Below, piece after piece: positions 12,682 through 23,595 of a stretch of 64,000 nucleotides of DNA. Source of the DNA: Pseudomonas nitroreducens (GTDB taxonomy: Bacteria > Pseudomonadota > Gammaproteobacteria > Pseudomonadales > Pseudomonadaceae); NCBI RefSeq assembly GCF_024170165.1, contig NZ_JALJXP010000007.1, positions 1 through 64,000 of the forward strand. The letters run 5' to 3'. Within the stretch, counting starts at the first letter, position 1. Each line of letters starts with the position of its first letter. The notes below the pieces were generated by a model. The model was not told the origin of the DNA and did no database searches. It worked only from the letters and a program-made list of their open reading frames with translations. Made by a program: the position numbers and the translations under genes.

Positions 12682-12706
12682 GCGGCGGCCTGCAACGGGC
12701 CGCCGC
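12682..12706 (+). terminator. rho-independent terminator of acnA
   Basis: The hairpin GCGGCGGCC (12682-12690), loop TGCAACG, GGCCGCCGC (12698-12706) is perfect. It is followed by the pyrimidine-rich CTCCTTCTTTCG. It lies 7 bp after the acnA stop codon. Confidence 0.8.
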
Positions 12707-12789
12707 CCTCCTTCTTTCGTTTCATTTCCGTGACCAGTGGCGATACGCTATCGTCCATCTCTTGACGTCACTCTTCTGACATTTTTTTT

Positions 12790-12803
12790 GTGATCGCCAT
12801 CAA
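12790..12803 (+). promoter_or_regulatory. probable ANR box upstream of the aerotaxis receptor
   Basis: GTGATCGCCATCAA matches the FNR/ANR consensus TTGAT-N4-ATCAA at nine of ten defined positions. It is centred 75 bp before the receptor's start codon. GATAAG at 12822-12827 could be a -10 element, though the spacing is about four bases short of the usual class II geometry. The P. aeruginosa aer gene is known to be ANR-dependent, which supports the call. Confidence 0.55.
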
Positions 12804-12871
12804 ATTTCCGATCCGGCAGCCGATAAGCTGGACAGACGTACCAATTCGCCTTTCTCCGAGATCCCAGCCTG

Positions 12872-14437
12872 ATGCGCAACAACCAGCCGATCACCCAGCG
12901 TGAACGCACCTTCCCCGCCGAACAGCGGCTGATCTCCACCACCAACGACCGCGGCGTGATCAGCTACGTCAACGATGCCTTCAGCGCCATCAGCGGCTTC
13001 TCCCGTGAGGAACTGGTGGGCGCCGCGCACAATCTGGTGCGCCATCCGGACGTGCCGCAGGCGGTATTCGCCCACATGTGGACGACCCTGAAGAAAGGCC
13101 GCCCCTGGATGGGCATCGTCAAGAATCGCTGCAAGAACGGCGACCACTACTGGGTCAGCGCCTACGTCACGCCCGTCTATGAGCGCAACGAGATCGTCGG
13201 CTATGAATCGGTGCGGGTGAAGCCCACCGCCGAACAAGTGCGTCGCGCCGAAGCGCTGTATGCGCGGATCAATGCCGGCAAGTCGGCCATCCCCGCCCGC
13301 GACCGCTGGCTGCCTGTGCTGCTGGACTGGTTGCCGTTCATCCTGATCGGCCAGATCGGCTTCCTCATCGGCGCCTGGCTGAATTCCCACTGGGGCTTCC
13401 TGCTCGCCGCGCTGCTCTCGATCCCGCTCGGCCTGGCCGGACTTGGCTGGCAGCAACGCGGGCTGAAGCGCCTGCTGCGCCTGGCCGAGCAGACCACCTC
13501 CGACCCGCTGATCGCGCAGATGTATACCGACAGCCGTGGCGCCCAGGCACGCCTGGAAATGTCCATCCTCAGCCAGGAAGCTCGGCTGAAGACCTGTCTG
13601 ACCCGTCTGCAGGACACCGCGGAAACCCTCACCGAGCAGGCCCGCGAAGCCGACTCCCTGGCCCACCACAGCTCCGCCGGCCTGGATCGGCAGCGCCAGG
13701 AGACCGAGCAGGTAGCGACCGCCGTCAACCAGATGGCCGCCACCACCCAGGAAGTCGCCGACAACGTGCAGCGCACCGCCGACGCCACTCGCCAGGCCAA
13801 CAACCTGACCACCGAGGGCCGGCAGATCGCCGCCGAAACCCGCGAGGCCATGCAGCGTCTTTCCAGCTCGGTGGGTGAGACCGGCGAAGCGGTCAGCCAG
13901 CTGGCCCGCGACAGCGAGCAGATCGGTGGCGTGGTGGACGTGATCAAGGGCATCGCCGACCAGACCAACCTGCTGGCGCTCAACGCCGCCATCGAAGCCG
14001 CCCGCGCCGGTGAGATGGGCCGCGGCTTTGCGGTGGTCGCCGACGAAGTGCGCCAGTTGGCCCAGCGCACCGCCGAGTCCACAGGGCAGATTCACCAGCT
14101 CATCGCCAACCTGCAGAACACCGCCACCGAGGCCGTGCGGGCCATGGACTCCGGCCGCCGTCAGGCCGACGAAGGCGTGGAGCGCGTGCTGCAGGCGGAC
14201 AACGCCCTGGTGGGCATCAGCGACGCGGTGGCCAACATCACCGAGATGGCCACCCAGATCGCGGCCGCTGCCGAGGAACAGAGCGCCGTGGCCGAAGAGA
14301 TCAACCGCAACATCAGCACCATCGCCAACCTTGCCGACCAGACCTCCGGCGAAGCCCAGCGCACCGCCCTGCTCAGCGAGGAGCTGACGCAGACTGCGCA
14401 TCGCCAGTACTCGCTGGTGGAGCGGTTCAACCGCTGA
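12872..14437 (+). CDS. aer: aerotaxis receptor, PAS-domain methyl-accepting chemotaxis protein
   Basis: A 521-residue chemoreceptor without a periplasmic sensing domain. The N-terminal PAS domain (about 15-110) begins with [20 protein letters not shown] and in Aer holds FAD to sense redox state. A hydrophobic hairpin near residues 145-190 anchors it to the membrane. The long cytoplasmic signalling domain contains the CheA/CheW-binding tip [20 protein letters not shown] near 370-390. It drives swimming toward preferred oxygen levels. A probable ANR box precedes it, which fits its place beside the microaerobic respiration block. Confidence 0.9.
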   Translation: MRNNQPITQRERTFPAEQRLISTTNDRGVISYVNDAFSAISGFSREELVGAAHNLVRHPDVPQAVFAHMWTTLKKGRPWMGIVKNRCKNGDHYWVSAYVTPVYERNEIVGYESVRVKPTAEQVRRAEALYARINAGKSAIPARDRWLPVLLDWLPFILIGQIGFLIGAWLNSHWGFLLAALLSIPLGLAGLGWQQRGLKRLLRLAEQTTSDPLIAQMYTDSRGAQARLEMSILSQEARLKTCLTRLQDTAETLTEQAREADSLAHHSSAGLDRQRQETEQVATAVNQMAATTQEVADNVQRTADATRQANNLTTEGRQIAAETREAMQRLSSSVGETGEAVSQLARDSEQIGGVVDVIKGIADQTNLLALNAAIEAARAGEMGRGFAVVADEVRQLAQRTAESTGQIHQLIANLQNTATEAVRAMDSGRRQADEGVERVLQADNALVGISDAVANITEMATQIAAAAEEQSAVAEEINRNISTIANLADQTSGEAQRTALLSEELTQTAHRQYSLVERFNR

Positions 14438-14487
14438 GGCCGGACCTGTAGCCGCTATCCTACAGGGAAAGCCCTGCGCTAAAGCTC

Positions 14488-14533
14488 CCCTCTCCCCCGC
14501 CCTCTCCCTTCAGGGAGAGGGCGGGGGAGAGGG
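14488..14533. repeat. perfect GC-rich inverted repeat, 22-bp arms
   Basis: The arm at 14488-14509 (CCCTCTCCCCCGCCCTCTCC and CT) is exactly complementary to 14512-14533, with only a TC loop between. It lies in the 155-bp gap between convergent genes. It would form a very stable hairpin in either transcript. This polypyrimidine palindrome type is dispersed in many Pseudomonas genomes. No other copy was seen in this window. Confidence 0.9.
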
Positions 14534-14592
14534 AAAACCAAGATACGGACCTTCAGAGACTGACGGTTGCTCCTACAGGTGGTACCTGCCAG

Positions 14593-15765
14593 CTACTTGA
14601 AATCCCACTGCATCTGCGCCGGGATGCTGACGTCCCGCGAGGAGTGCACGCACACGTCGACGTAGTCGGTGAAGCGCGGCGGCGCAGCGATGCCCTCATC
14701 CAGCAGTCGCTGGTTATCGAACAGGTAGTTGAGGTCGGCGAAGCCGCTGTACAGGCGCAGCGCCCGCAGCACCAGGCGCGGGTTGGCCTTGCCGATGCGG
14801 CTCTCGAAGCTGCCGGCCAGTTCGCGCAGGTCTTCGCTGCTGACCTTGCGATAGCGCTCCCCCACAGGCTCCTCGCCACGGGCATCGGCATAGGCACGGT
14901 CAATTTCGCCGAAGGTGCACGCCGAACTGTGTCCGGCGGAGATGTGGTATAGGCCATGACTCAGCGTCGGTTTGAGTGCCAGGGCCACCAGCGCTTCGGC
15001 GCAATAGTCCACCGGGATAACGTCGATCTGTTCGTCCAGGCCGCAGGTGAAGCTCTCCAGGGCAAAGCCCATGCGGAACACCCAGAAGATACTCCCCGAA
15101 GCGCGGCAGCCCAGCTCGCGGTGCCCAACCACGATGGACGGGCGCGCCACCACCAGCGGCAACGACGGCAGCTCTTCGCGCATGCGCCGCTCGATCTCGG
15201 CCTTGGAGGCGGTGTAGTCCACCAGTTGCTCTTCGCTGTCGGGGAAGTCCCAGGACTCGCGCACCGGCGACTCACGCTGCGGGCCGCAGCACATGGCGGT
15301 GCCTACGTGGAGGAAGCGCTTGAGATTGCGCGACTGGCTGAGCAGCCGGGCGAAGGCGAAGGTGCCCTCGACGTTTACCGGCCAGATGCTCGGGTTCTTC
15401 GAGAACGAGGCCACTGCCGCGCAGTTGATCACCTGCTCCACGCGCATCAGGCGAGCGCGCTCGCCCTGCATCCAGGCGGTGTCGAGCAGGTCGCCGCAGA
15501 GGATCTGACTCTCCCGGAGGCTTTCCAGCGCAGTCTCCGGAACGCAGTGCAGACGCAGGTTGTCACGCAGCCGTTCCAGCCCCTGCTCAGGCGATTCGGC
15601 ACGGACCAGGAACAGCAGCGCCGGGCTGTGGCCATCGGCGATCAGGTGGGCGGCGACGGCGCCGCCGAGGAAGCCGGTGGCGCCAGTCAGCAGCAGGCTG
15701 TGCGCGGCACCGGGAGAGTAGCGCAAGGGTTGGGGGGCAATGCGTTCAGCGTAATCGGGGTTCAT
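14593..15765 (-). CDS. extended SDR / thioester-reductase-like NAD(P)-binding protein
   Basis: A 390-residue protein with an N-terminal Rossmann motif (LLLTGATGFLGGAVAAHLI, about 24-43) and the SDR catalytic YTASK (Y-x3-K). The pattern NDP-binding, then FLGGAVAAHLIADGH, is typical of the NAD_binding_4 group, which includes fatty acyl-CoA reductases and the reductase domains of carboxylic acid reductases. No adenylation or carrier domain is present and no partner gene is adjacent. The substrate is unknown; an acyl-thioester or sugar-like lipid would fit. It is convergent with the aerotaxis receptor. Confidence 0.75.
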   Translation of the reverse strand: MNPDYAERIAPQPLRYSPGAAHSLLLTGATGFLGGAVAAHLIADGHSPALLFLVRAESPEQGLERLRDNLRLHCVPETALESLRESQILCGDLLDTAWMQGERARLMRVEQVINCAAVASFSKNPSIWPVNVEGTFAFARLLSQSRNLKRFLHVGTAMCCGPQRESPVRESWDFPDSEEQLVDYTASKAEIERRMREELPSLPLVVARPSIVVGHRELGCRASGSIFWVFRMGFALESFTCGLDEQIDVIPVDYCAEALVALALKPTLSHGLYHISAGHSSACTFGEIDRAYADARGEEPVGERYRKVSSEDLRELAGSFESRIGKANPRLVLRALRLYSGFADLNYLFDNQRLLDEGIAAPPRFTDYVDVCVHSSRDVSIPAQMQWDFK

Positions 15766-15854
15766 GGCAGCGTTCGGCCTGTCCTCTGGAAGCGGGGCGT
15801 CGACTGCGGGGAGCCGACGCCGGCGAGGATAGGAATGCCTGCCTTAAGGGCCGC

Positions 15855-16553
15855 TTAGCGCAATAGAAAAGCTTCGATCCTGGCGGCAGCGCTTTCCAGA
15901 TGCTGCTCGTGGGTCAGCCCGGAAGCCTTGAGTGGCTTGAGATCGTGGTCGGCAGCCAGCAGCCAGTGCAGGTGGATCGAGGGCGAAAGTGAATACGCCT
16001 CTACGCTGGGACGATCACCCAGGGCATCACGCTCGCCCTGCACGATCAGTGTCGGCGTCTGCAGTTCAGCGAGGTGGGCAACCCGGGGCTTCTCCGGCTT
16101 GCCGGCGGCATAGAACGGGTAACCGAGACAGACCAGCGCGTCGGCCCCCAGCTCGTCCGCGAGCAGGCTGGCCATCCGTCCGCCCATGGACTTGCCACCG
16201 ATTGCCAGCTTGCCCGGCGCCTCGCTGCGGATCTGCGCGAAGACCTGTCGCCAGCACTCGAGCAACTGCTTCTGCGGATTCGGCGGACGGCGCTTCCCGT
16301 CCTCCCGGCGCATAGCCATATAGGGGAACTCGAAGCGCACCACCGAGATACCTCTTTCGGCCAGGCGCGCGGCCATGCCGTCCATGAATGGACTGTCCAT
16401 CGGCGCGCCCGCTCCGTGAGCCAGAACCAGCGTGGCTGACAGTTCGCGCCGTGCCGGGTTCCGCAGCAGCGACAAAGGACCGCAGGCGCCCGCGACAGAG
16501 GTCTCAGGTGCCAATTGATCCGAATCAATATTCCGGGAAGTGCCTTTATCCAT
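15855..16553 (-). CDS. alpha/beta hydrolase of the Tex30/KANL3 type
   Basis: A 232-residue single-domain hydrolase. It shows LVLAHGAGAPMDSPFM (oxyanion region), the nucleophile motif GGKSMGG and a late HDLKPLK histidine. This layout is characteristic of the small dienelactone-hydrolase-like Tex30 family, whose substrates are unknown. The ATG at 16553 has GGAG six bases upstream, so I keep it. As a consequence, the ANR box at 16515-16528 lies inside its first codons. It is divergent from the first cbb3 operon, and low-oxygen repression of this gene is a testable inference. Confidence 0.75.
   Translation of the reverse strand: MDKGTSRNIDSDQLAPETSVAGACGPLSLLRNPARRELSATLVLAHGAGAPMDSPFMDGMAARLAERGISVVRFEFPYMAMRREDGKRRPPNPQKQLLECWRQVFAQIRSEAPGKLAIGGKSMGGRMASLLADELGADALVCLGYPFYAAGKPEKPRVAHLAELQTPTLIVQGERDALGDRPSVEAYSLSPSIHLHWLLAADHDLKPLKASGLTHEQHLESAAARIEAFLLR
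16515..16528 (+). promoter_or_regulatory. consensus ANR/FNR box controlling the first cco operon
   Basis: TTGATCCGAATCAA is a perfect match to TTGAT-N4-ATCAA. It is centred 154 bp before the ccoN start at 16676. In P. aeruginosa the cco2 operon is ANR-activated under low oxygen while cco1 is not, which fits a box here and none before the second operon. No strong -10 hexamer sits at the canonical distance. The site lies within the 5' coding part of the divergent hydrolase. Confidence 0.85.
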
Positions 16554-16564
16554 CCTTCACTCCG

Positions 16565-16580
16565 CTAATTTCGAAATTAG
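16565..16580. promoter_or_regulatory. 16-bp perfect palindrome between the hydrolase and ccoN
   Basis: CTAATTTCGAAATTAG is fully self-complementary and AT-rich in a GC-rich setting. It lies 37 bp downstream of the ANR box and 11 bp before the divergent hydrolase start. It looks like an operator for an unidentified dimeric regulator, near the expected transcription start of the cco operon. Confidence 0.5.
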
Positions 16581-16675
16581 TACCTATCCCAAGGGGGAGG
16601 GGCGGCATACGCCGTAAGCCGTAAAAAACCTTGCCGGGATGGGCATAGCCCATAACCGTGGATGGAAGCCCATAA

Positions 16676-18100
16676 ATGAGCACAACCAATCAGACCGCTT
16701 ATAACTATAAGGTGGTCCGCCAGTTCGCCATTATGACAGTGGTGTGGGGGATCGTCGGCATGGCCGTCGGTGTCCTGATCGCCGCGCAACTGGTGTGGCC
16801 GGACCTTAACCTCGGCTTACCGTGGACGAGCTTCGGCCGCCTGCGTCCGCTGCATACCAACGCGGTGATCTTCGCCTTCGGCGGCTGCGCACTGTTCGCC
16901 ACCAGCTACTACTCGGTGCAGCGTACCTGCCAGACCCGCCTGTTCTCCGACACCCTGGCTTCCTTCACCTTCTGGGGTTGGCAGCTGGTGATCCTCTGCG
17001 CGGCCATCACCCTGCCGCTGGGCATGACCTCCTCCAAGGAGTACGCCGAGCTGGAATGGCCGATCGACATCCTGATCACCATCGTCTGGGTTTCCTACGC
17101 CATCGTCTTCTTCGGCACGCTGATGAAGCGCAAGACCAAGCACATCTATGTGGGCAACTGGTTCTTCGGCGGCTTCATCCTGACCGTGGCGATCCTGCAC
17201 GTGGTCAACAACCTGGAAATCCCGGTCAGCCTGACCAAGTCCTATTCGCTGTACTCGGGCGCCACCGACGCGATGATCCAGTGGTGGTACGGCCACAACG
17301 CCGTGGGCTTCTTCCTGACCGCCGGCTTCCTGGGGATGATGTACTACTTCGTGCCCAAGCAGGCCGAGCGTCCGGTCTATTCCTATCGCCTGTCCATCGT
17401 GCACTTCTGGGCACTGATCGCCGTCTACATCTGGGCCGGTCCGCACCACCTGCACTACACCGCCCTGCCGGACTGGGCGCAGTCGCTGGGCATGGTGATG
17501 TCCCTGATCCTGCTGGCTCCGAGCTGGGGCGGCATGATCAACGGCATGATGACCCTCTCCGGGGCCTGGCATAAGCTGCGCACCGACCCGATCCTGCGCT
17601 TCCTGGTGGTCTCCCTGGCCTTCTACGGCATGTCCACCTTCGAAGGCCCGATGATGGCCATCAAGACCGTCAACGCCCTCTCCCACTACACCGACTGGAC
17701 CATCGGCCACGTACACGCCGGCGCTCTGGGCTGGGTCGCCATGGTCTCCATCGGCTCGCTCTACCACATGATCCCGAAGGTCTTCGGTCGCGAGCAGATG
17801 CACAGCGTCGGCCTGATCAACACCCACTTCTGGCTGGCCACCATCGGCACCGTTCTGTACATCGCCTCGATGTGGGTCAACGGCATCACCCAGGGTCTGA
17901 TGTGGCGTGCAGTGAACTCCGACGGCACCCTCACCTACTCCTTCGTCGAAGCCCTGGCCGCCGGCCACCCCGGCTTCATCGTGCGGATGATCGGTGGTGC
18001 CATCTTCCTGCTGGGCATGCTGGTCATGGCCTACAACACCTGGCGCACCGTAGCGGCTGCCAAGCCGGCTGAAATGCAAGCCGCGGCGCAGATGGCCTGA
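16676..18100 (+). CDS. ccoN2: cbb3-type cytochrome c oxidase subunit I (first operon, cco2-like)
   Basis: This 474-residue catalytic subunit of the high-affinity haem-copper oxidase reduces O2 to water and pumps protons. Haem and CuB histidines are visible in RPLHTN (near 60), [17 protein letters not shown] and [10 protein letters not shown]. About twelve membrane segments are expected. It is the first gene of ccoNOQP. The perfect ANR box upstream marks it as the low-oxygen-induced copy, equivalent to cco2 of P. aeruginosa. It is strongly similar to the ccoN at 20176, including a 111-bp stretch with no nucleotide difference (17564-17674). Confidence 0.96.
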   Translation: MSTTNQTAYNYKVVRQFAIMTVVWGIVGMAVGVLIAAQLVWPDLNLGLPWTSFGRLRPLHTNAVIFAFGGCALFATSYYSVQRTCQTRLFSDTLASFTFWGWQLVILCAAITLPLGMTSSKEYAELEWPIDILITIVWVSYAIVFFGTLMKRKTKHIYVGNWFFGGFILTVAILHVVNNLEIPVSLTKSYSLYSGATDAMIQWWYGHNAVGFFLTAGFLGMMYYFVPKQAERPVYSYRLSIVHFWALIAVYIWAGPHHLHYTALPDWAQSLGMVMSLILLAPSWGGMINGMMTLSGAWHKLRTDPILRFLVVSLAFYGMSTFEGPMMAIKTVNALSHYTDWTIGHVHAGALGWVAMVSIGSLYHMIPKVFGREQMHSVGLINTHFWLATIGTVLYIASMWVNGITQGLMWRAVNSDGTLTYSFVEALAAGHPGFIVRMIGGAIFLLGMLVMAYNTWRTVAAAKPAEMQAAAQMA

Positions 18101-18110
18101 GGAGACCGAC

Positions 18111-18719
18111 ATGAAACACGAAATACTCGAGAAAAACGTCGGCCTGCTGGCCCTGTGCATGGCCGTCGCCGTGAGCATCGGCGGCCTGACCCAGATCGTC
18201 CCGCTGTTCTTCCAGGACGTCACCAACACCCCGGTGGAAGGCATGAAGCCCTACACCGCGCTGCAACTGGAAGGCCGTGACGTCTACATCCGCGAAGGCT
18301 GCGTGGGCTGCCACTCGCAGATGATCCGCCCGTTCCGCGCCGAGACCGAGCGCTACGGCCACTACTCGGTCGCTGGCGAAAGCGTCTGGGACCACCCGTT
18401 CCTGTGGGGCTCCAAGCGTACCGGCCCGGACCTGGCCCGCGTCGGCGGCCGCTACTCCGACGACTGGCACCGCGCGCACCTCTACAACCCGCGCAACGTG
18501 GTGCCGGAATCGAAGATGCCCGCCTACCCCTGGCTGGTCGAGAACAAGCTCGACGGCAAGGACACGGCGAAGAAACTGGAAGTGATGCGTGTCATGGGCG
18601 TGCCCTACACGGACGACGACATCGCTGGCGCCAGCGATTCCGTCAAAGGCAAGACCGAAATGGACGCGGTGGTCGCGTACCTGCAGGTCCTCGGCACCTC
18701 CATCAAGAACAAGCGGTGA
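18111..18719 (+). CDS. ccoO2: cbb3 oxidase monohaem cytochrome c subunit II (first operon)
   Basis: A 202-residue membrane-anchored cytochrome c that passes electrons to CcoN. One N-terminal membrane helix (about 10-30) is followed by a single haem site, [10 protein letters not shown] near residue 62-72, with a downstream methionine ([12 protein letters not shown]) as axial ligand. It begins 10 bp after ccoN2. Length and motifs are normal for the family. Confidence 0.96.
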   Translation: MKHEILEKNVGLLALCMAVAVSIGGLTQIVPLFFQDVTNTPVEGMKPYTALQLEGRDVYIREGCVGCHSQMIRPFRAETERYGHYSVAGESVWDHPFLWGSKRTGPDLARVGGRYSDDWHRAHLYNPRNVVPESKMPAYPWLVENKLDGKDTAKKLEVMRVMGVPYTDDDIAGASDSVKGKTEMDAVVAYLQVLGTSIKNKR

Positions 18720-18723
18720 CAGC

Positions 18724-18915
18724 ATGGATATCGGGACCATTCGCGGCCTCGGCACCGTCATCGTGATGGTGGCCTTCGTCGGCGTACTGCTCTGGGCTTA
18801 CGGCGGCAAACGCAAGGAGCGCTTCGACGCAGACGCGCTGCTGCCCTTCGCGGATGACCCGGTGGCCAAGCGGCACGCTGAGAATGAGCAAGCTTCTAGG
18901 AGCAACAACGCATGA
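18724..18915 (+). CDS. ccoQ2: cbb3 oxidase small subunit CcoQ (first operon)
   Basis: A 63-residue single-span membrane protein starting [10 protein letters not shown], with one helix (about 10-27) and a charged tail. CcoQ stabilises the cbb3 complex. The ATG at 18724 is 4 bp after the ccoO stop, and its stop overlaps the ccoP start (ATGA). It is nearly identical to the second copy at 22232. Confidence 0.92.
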   Translation: MDIGTIRGLGTVIVMVAFVGVLLWAYGGKRKERFDADALLPFADDPVAKRHAENEQASRSNNA

Positions 18916-19835
18916 CTACCTTCTGGAGTCTGTACATCACTGTTCTAACAGTCGGCTCGCTGATCGCCCTGCTGTGGCTGGTATTCGCCACCCGCAGCGG
19001 GCAGTCCTCGAACACCACCGACCAGACCATGGGCCACGCCTTCGACGGCATCGAGGAGTACGACAACCCGCTGCCCAAGTGGTGGTTCCTGCTGTTCGTC
19101 GGCACCATCGTGTTCGCCGCCGGCTACCTGGTCCTCTACCCGGGCCTGGGCAACTGGAAAGGCGTCCTGCCGGGCTACGACGGCGGCTGGACCCAGGACA
19201 AGCAATGGGAGCGCGAAGAAGCCCTGGCCAAGGAAAAATACGGGCCGATCTTCGCCAAATACGCCGCCATGCCCGTGGAAGAAGTCGCGAAAGATCCGCA
19301 GGCGATGAAAATGGGCGAGCGTCTCTTCGCCACCTACTGCTCCATCTGCCACGGCTCGGACGCCAAGGGCGCCCAGGGCTTCCCGAACCTGACCGACAGC
19401 GACTGGCGCTGGGGCGGCACCGCCCAGGACATCGAGACCACCATCCTCGGCGGCCGCCACGCGGCGATGCCGGCCTGGGGCGAAGTGCTGGGCGAGAAAG
19501 GCGTGCAGGACGTCGCTGCCTTCGTCACCGCCAACCTCGATGGCCGCAAGCTGCCCGAGGGCGTGACCGCGGACAACGTCGACAACGGCGGCAAGCTGTT
19601 CGCCACCACCTGCGTCGCCTGCCACGGTCCCGAAGGCAAGGGCAACCCGATCATGGGCGCGCCTGACCTGACCCACCCGGGTGCCTTCATCTACGGCTCC
19701 AGCTACGCACAACTGCAGCAGACCATCCGCCACGGCCGCCAGGGCCAGATGCCCGCGCAGGAGCAATACCTGGGCAAAGACAAAGTGCACATTCTTGCCG
19801 GTTACATCTACAACATTTCCGGCCAGGCGAAGTAA
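18912..19835 (+). CDS. ccoP2: cbb3 oxidase dihaem cytochrome c subunit III (first operon)
   Basis: A 307-residue dihaem cytochrome c that receives electrons from soluble cytochromes. Two N-terminal membrane helices are followed by two haem-binding sites, [11 protein letters not shown] near 139 and [11 protein letters not shown] near 235. It overlaps ccoQ by four bases. It is 14 residues shorter than the second copy, mainly in the loop after the second helix. A strong terminator follows, closing this operon. Confidence 0.95.
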   Translation: MTTFWSLYITVLTVGSLIALLWLVFATRSGQSSNTTDQTMGHAFDGIEEYDNPLPKWWFLLFVGTIVFAAGYLVLYPGLGNWKGVLPGYDGGWTQDKQWEREEALAKEKYGPIFAKYAAMPVEEVAKDPQAMKMGERLFATYCSICHGSDAKGAQGFPNLTDSDWRWGGTAQDIETTILGGRHAAMPAWGEVLGEKGVQDVAAFVTANLDGRKLPEGVTADNVDNGGKLFATTCVACHGPEGKGNPIMGAPDLTHPGAFIYGSSYAQLQQTIRHGRQGQMPAQEQYLGKDKVHILAGYIYNISGQAK

Positions 19836-19849
19836 ACTCCGCGCCCCAA

Positions 19850-19880
19850 CTCGCGCCCATTAAAACGGGCGCGAGTTTCT
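19850..19880 (+). terminator. terminator of the first cco operon
   Basis: CTCGCGCCC (19850-19858) pairs with GGGCGCGAG (19867-19875) around ATTAAAAC and is followed by TTTCT. It separates the two cco operons. Confidence 0.85.
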
Positions 19881-19895
19881 CACCTCCGCAATATC

Positions 19896-19910
19896 GCGAC
19901 GAAGTGTCGC
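19896..19910 (+). promoter_or_regulatory. PrrA/RegA/RoxR-like inverted repeat upstream of the second cco operon
   Basis: GCGAC-GAAGT-GTCGC is an exact inverted repeat fitting the GCGNC-Nx-GNCGC pattern known for the redox regulators PrrA and RegA. The Pseudomonas relative RoxR controls terminal oxidases including cbb3. The same arms and spacer length recur at 23473-23487 upstream of ccoG. No ANR box was found in the 340-bp gap before ccoN1. Confidence 0.55.
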
Positions 19911-19995
19911 ACCCTCTCTATCTCCTTTCTTCACAGCCTTCGGGTTCACGTCTAAGCTGAATTCCATTCGCAAACCTGCAATACGACTAACCTGA

Positions 19996-21617
<1,622 letters not shown>

Positions 21618-21618
<1 letters not shown>

Positions 21619-22226
21619 TGAAGCACGAAGTAGTCGAGAAGAACATCGGCCTTCTGGCCTTCTTCATGGTCATTGCGGTGAGCATCGGCGGTCTGACCCA
21701 GATCGTCCCGCTGTTCTTCCAGGACGTCACCAACAAGCCGGTCGAAGGCATGAAGCCGCGCACCGCGCTGGAGCTGGAAGGCCGTGACATCTACATCCGC
21801 GAAGGCTGCGTAGGCTGCCACTCGCAGATGGTCCGTCCGTTCCGCGCCGAGACCGAGCGCTACGGCCACTACTCCGTCGCCGGCGAAAGCGTCTGGGACC
21901 ACCCGTTCCTGTGGGGTTCCAAGCGTACCGGCCCGGACCTGGCCCGCGTCGGCGGCCGCTACTCTGACGACTGGCACCGTGCGCACCTATACAACCCGCG
22001 CAACGTAGTACCGGAATCGAAGATGCCCTCCTACCCCTGGCTGGTGGAGAACAAGCTCGACGGCAAGGACACGGCGAAGAAAATGGAAGCCCTGCGTACG
22101 CTGGGCGTGCCTTACACCGACGAAGACATCGCCGGTGCCCGTGATGCCGTCAAAGGCAAGACCGAGATGGACGCTGTCGTCGCCTACCTGCAAGGCCTCG
22201 GCACCATCATCAAGAGCAAACGGTGA
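21618..22226 (+). CDS. ccoO1: cbb3 oxidase monohaem cytochrome c subunit II (second operon)
   Basis: A 202-residue paralog of the first ccoO with one membrane helix and the haem site [10 protein letters not shown]. Its start overlaps the ccoN1 stop by one base, which suggests translational coupling; the first operon has a 10-bp gap instead. Axial ligand region [12 protein letters not shown] is kept. Confidence 0.96.
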
Positions 22227-22231
22227 CAGTG

Positions 22232-22423
22232 ATGGATATCGGGACCATTCGCGGTATCGGCACTGTAGTAGTGATGGTCGCCTTCGTCGGCGTCCTGCTC
22301 TGGGCCTATGGCGGCAAACGCAAGGAGCGCTTCGACGAAGACGCCCTGCTGCCCTTCGCGGATGACCCGGTCGCCAAAAAGCACGTCGAGCAAGAGCAAG
22401 CTTCTAGGAGCAACAAAGAATGA
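22232..22423 (+). CDS. ccoQ1: cbb3 oxidase small subunit CcoQ (second operon)
   Basis: A 63-residue single-helix subunit ([10 protein letters not shown]), almost the same as the copy at 18724. I take the ATG at 22232; an alternative start three codons upstream at 22223 is possible but would overlap ccoO. It overlaps ccoP1 by four bases. Confidence 0.92.
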   Translation: MDIGTIRGIGTVVVMVAFVGVLLWAYGGKRKERFDEDALLPFADDPVAKKHVEQEQASRSNKE

Positions 22424-23385
22424 CAACCTTCTGGAGTCTGTACGTCACCGTACTTACCCTGGGCACCATCTTCGCCCTGGCGTGGCTGCTGTTCGCCACC
22501 CGTCGCGGTCAGCGCAACGAAGCCACCGATGAAACCGTAGGCCATGCCTTCGATGGCATCGAGGAGTACGACAACCCGCTGCCGAAGTGGTGGTTCATGC
22601 TGTTCGTGGCCACCTTCATCTTCGCCCTCGGCTACCTGGTCCTGTACCCGGGCCTGGGCAACTGGAAGGGCCTGCTGCCGGGCTACCAGGACAAGGCCGA
22701 ATTCGCCAACGGCGAACAGGGCTGGACCGGTGTGCACCAGTGGGAAAAGGAAATGGCCAAGGCCGATGAGAAATACGGCCCGCTGTACGCCAAGTTCGGC
22801 GCCATGCCGATCGAGGAAGTGGCCAAGGACGAGCAGGCCCTGAAAATGGGTAACCGCCTGTTCGCCTCCAACTGCTCCGTCTGCCACGGTTCCGATGCCA
22901 AGGGTGCCCACGGCTTCCCGAACCTGACCGACGCCGACTGGCGCTGGGGCGGCGAGCCGAAGGACATCATCGCCACCATCGAAGGCGGTCGCCACGCGGC
23001 CATGCCGGCCTGGGGCGAAGTCATCGGCGACCAGGGCGTTCATGACGTCGCTGCCTTCGTCACCACCAAGCTGGACGGCCGCAAGCTGCCCGAAGGCGTG
23101 ACGGACGAGCAGGTCGCCAACGGCCAGAAGATCTTCTCCACCAACTGCGTGGCTTGCCACGGCGCCGAAGGCAAAGGCACCGCCGCCATGGGCGCGCCGA
23201 ACCTGACCCACCCGGCTGCGTTCATCTACGGCTCGAGCTTCGCTCAGCTGCAGCAGACCATCCGCTACGGCCGTCAGGGCCAGATGCCGGCTCAGCTGGA
23301 GCGTCTGGGCAAAGACCAGGTGCACCTGCTCGCTGCCTACGTGTACAGCCTGTCCCATGGCGAAGGCGAGAAGAGCGCCGAATAA
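22420..23385 (+). CDS. ccoP1: cbb3 oxidase dihaem cytochrome c subunit III (second operon)
   Basis: A 321-residue dihaem subunit with two N-terminal helices and haem sites [11 protein letters not shown] and [11 protein letters not shown]. Compared with the first copy it has an insertion ([16 protein letters not shown] region) after the second helix. It ends the second oxidase operon and is followed by a strong terminator. Confidence 0.95.
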   Translation: MTTFWSLYVTVLTLGTIFALAWLLFATRRGQRNEATDETVGHAFDGIEEYDNPLPKWWFMLFVATFIFALGYLVLYPGLGNWKGLLPGYQDKAEFANGEQGWTGVHQWEKEMAKADEKYGPLYAKFGAMPIEEVAKDEQALKMGNRLFASNCSVCHGSDAKGAHGFPNLTDADWRWGGEPKDIIATIEGGRHAAMPAWGEVIGDQGVHDVAAFVTTKLDGRKLPEGVTDEQVANGQKIFSTNCVACHGAEGKGTAAMGAPNLTHPAAFIYGSSFAQLQQTIRYGRQGQMPAQLERLGKDQVHLLAAYVYSLSHGEGEKSAE

Positions 23386-23416
23386 GCCTCTCTTTCCTAC
23401 ACCCATTGCGACACCC

Positions 23417-23452
23417 AGCGGCGCCGGTTTCTACACCGGCGCCGCTCTATTT
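23417..23452 (+). terminator. terminator of the second cco operon
   Basis: AGCGGCGCCGG (23417-23427) pairs with CCGGCGCCGCT (23436-23446) around TTTCTACA and is followed by CTATTT. It separates ccoP1 from the assembly genes. Confidence 0.85.
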
Positions 23453-23472
23453 CTGGGTCCATAATTCCTTGC

Positions 23473-23487
23473 GCGACCAACTGTCGC
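23473..23487 (+). promoter_or_regulatory. PrrA/RegA/RoxR-like inverted repeat upstream of ccoG
   Basis: GCGAC-CAACT-GTCGC has the same arms and the same 5-bp spacer length as the repeat before ccoN1. The right half extends to GTCGCAC in both. A 13-bp part (CCAACTGTCGCAC) recurs at 30594-30606 upstream of anr. It probably marks co-regulation of the assembly genes with the oxidase. Confidence 0.5.
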
Positions 23488-23595
23488 ACGGTTGCAACAC
23501 CCTCCACGCCGTATCATTGTTAGGCGTGCAAGCATATTTCTGACCCTCTCGGCATGTATCGACAGGGCGCCCTCCCGCTGCCGTGGAATGCACTG

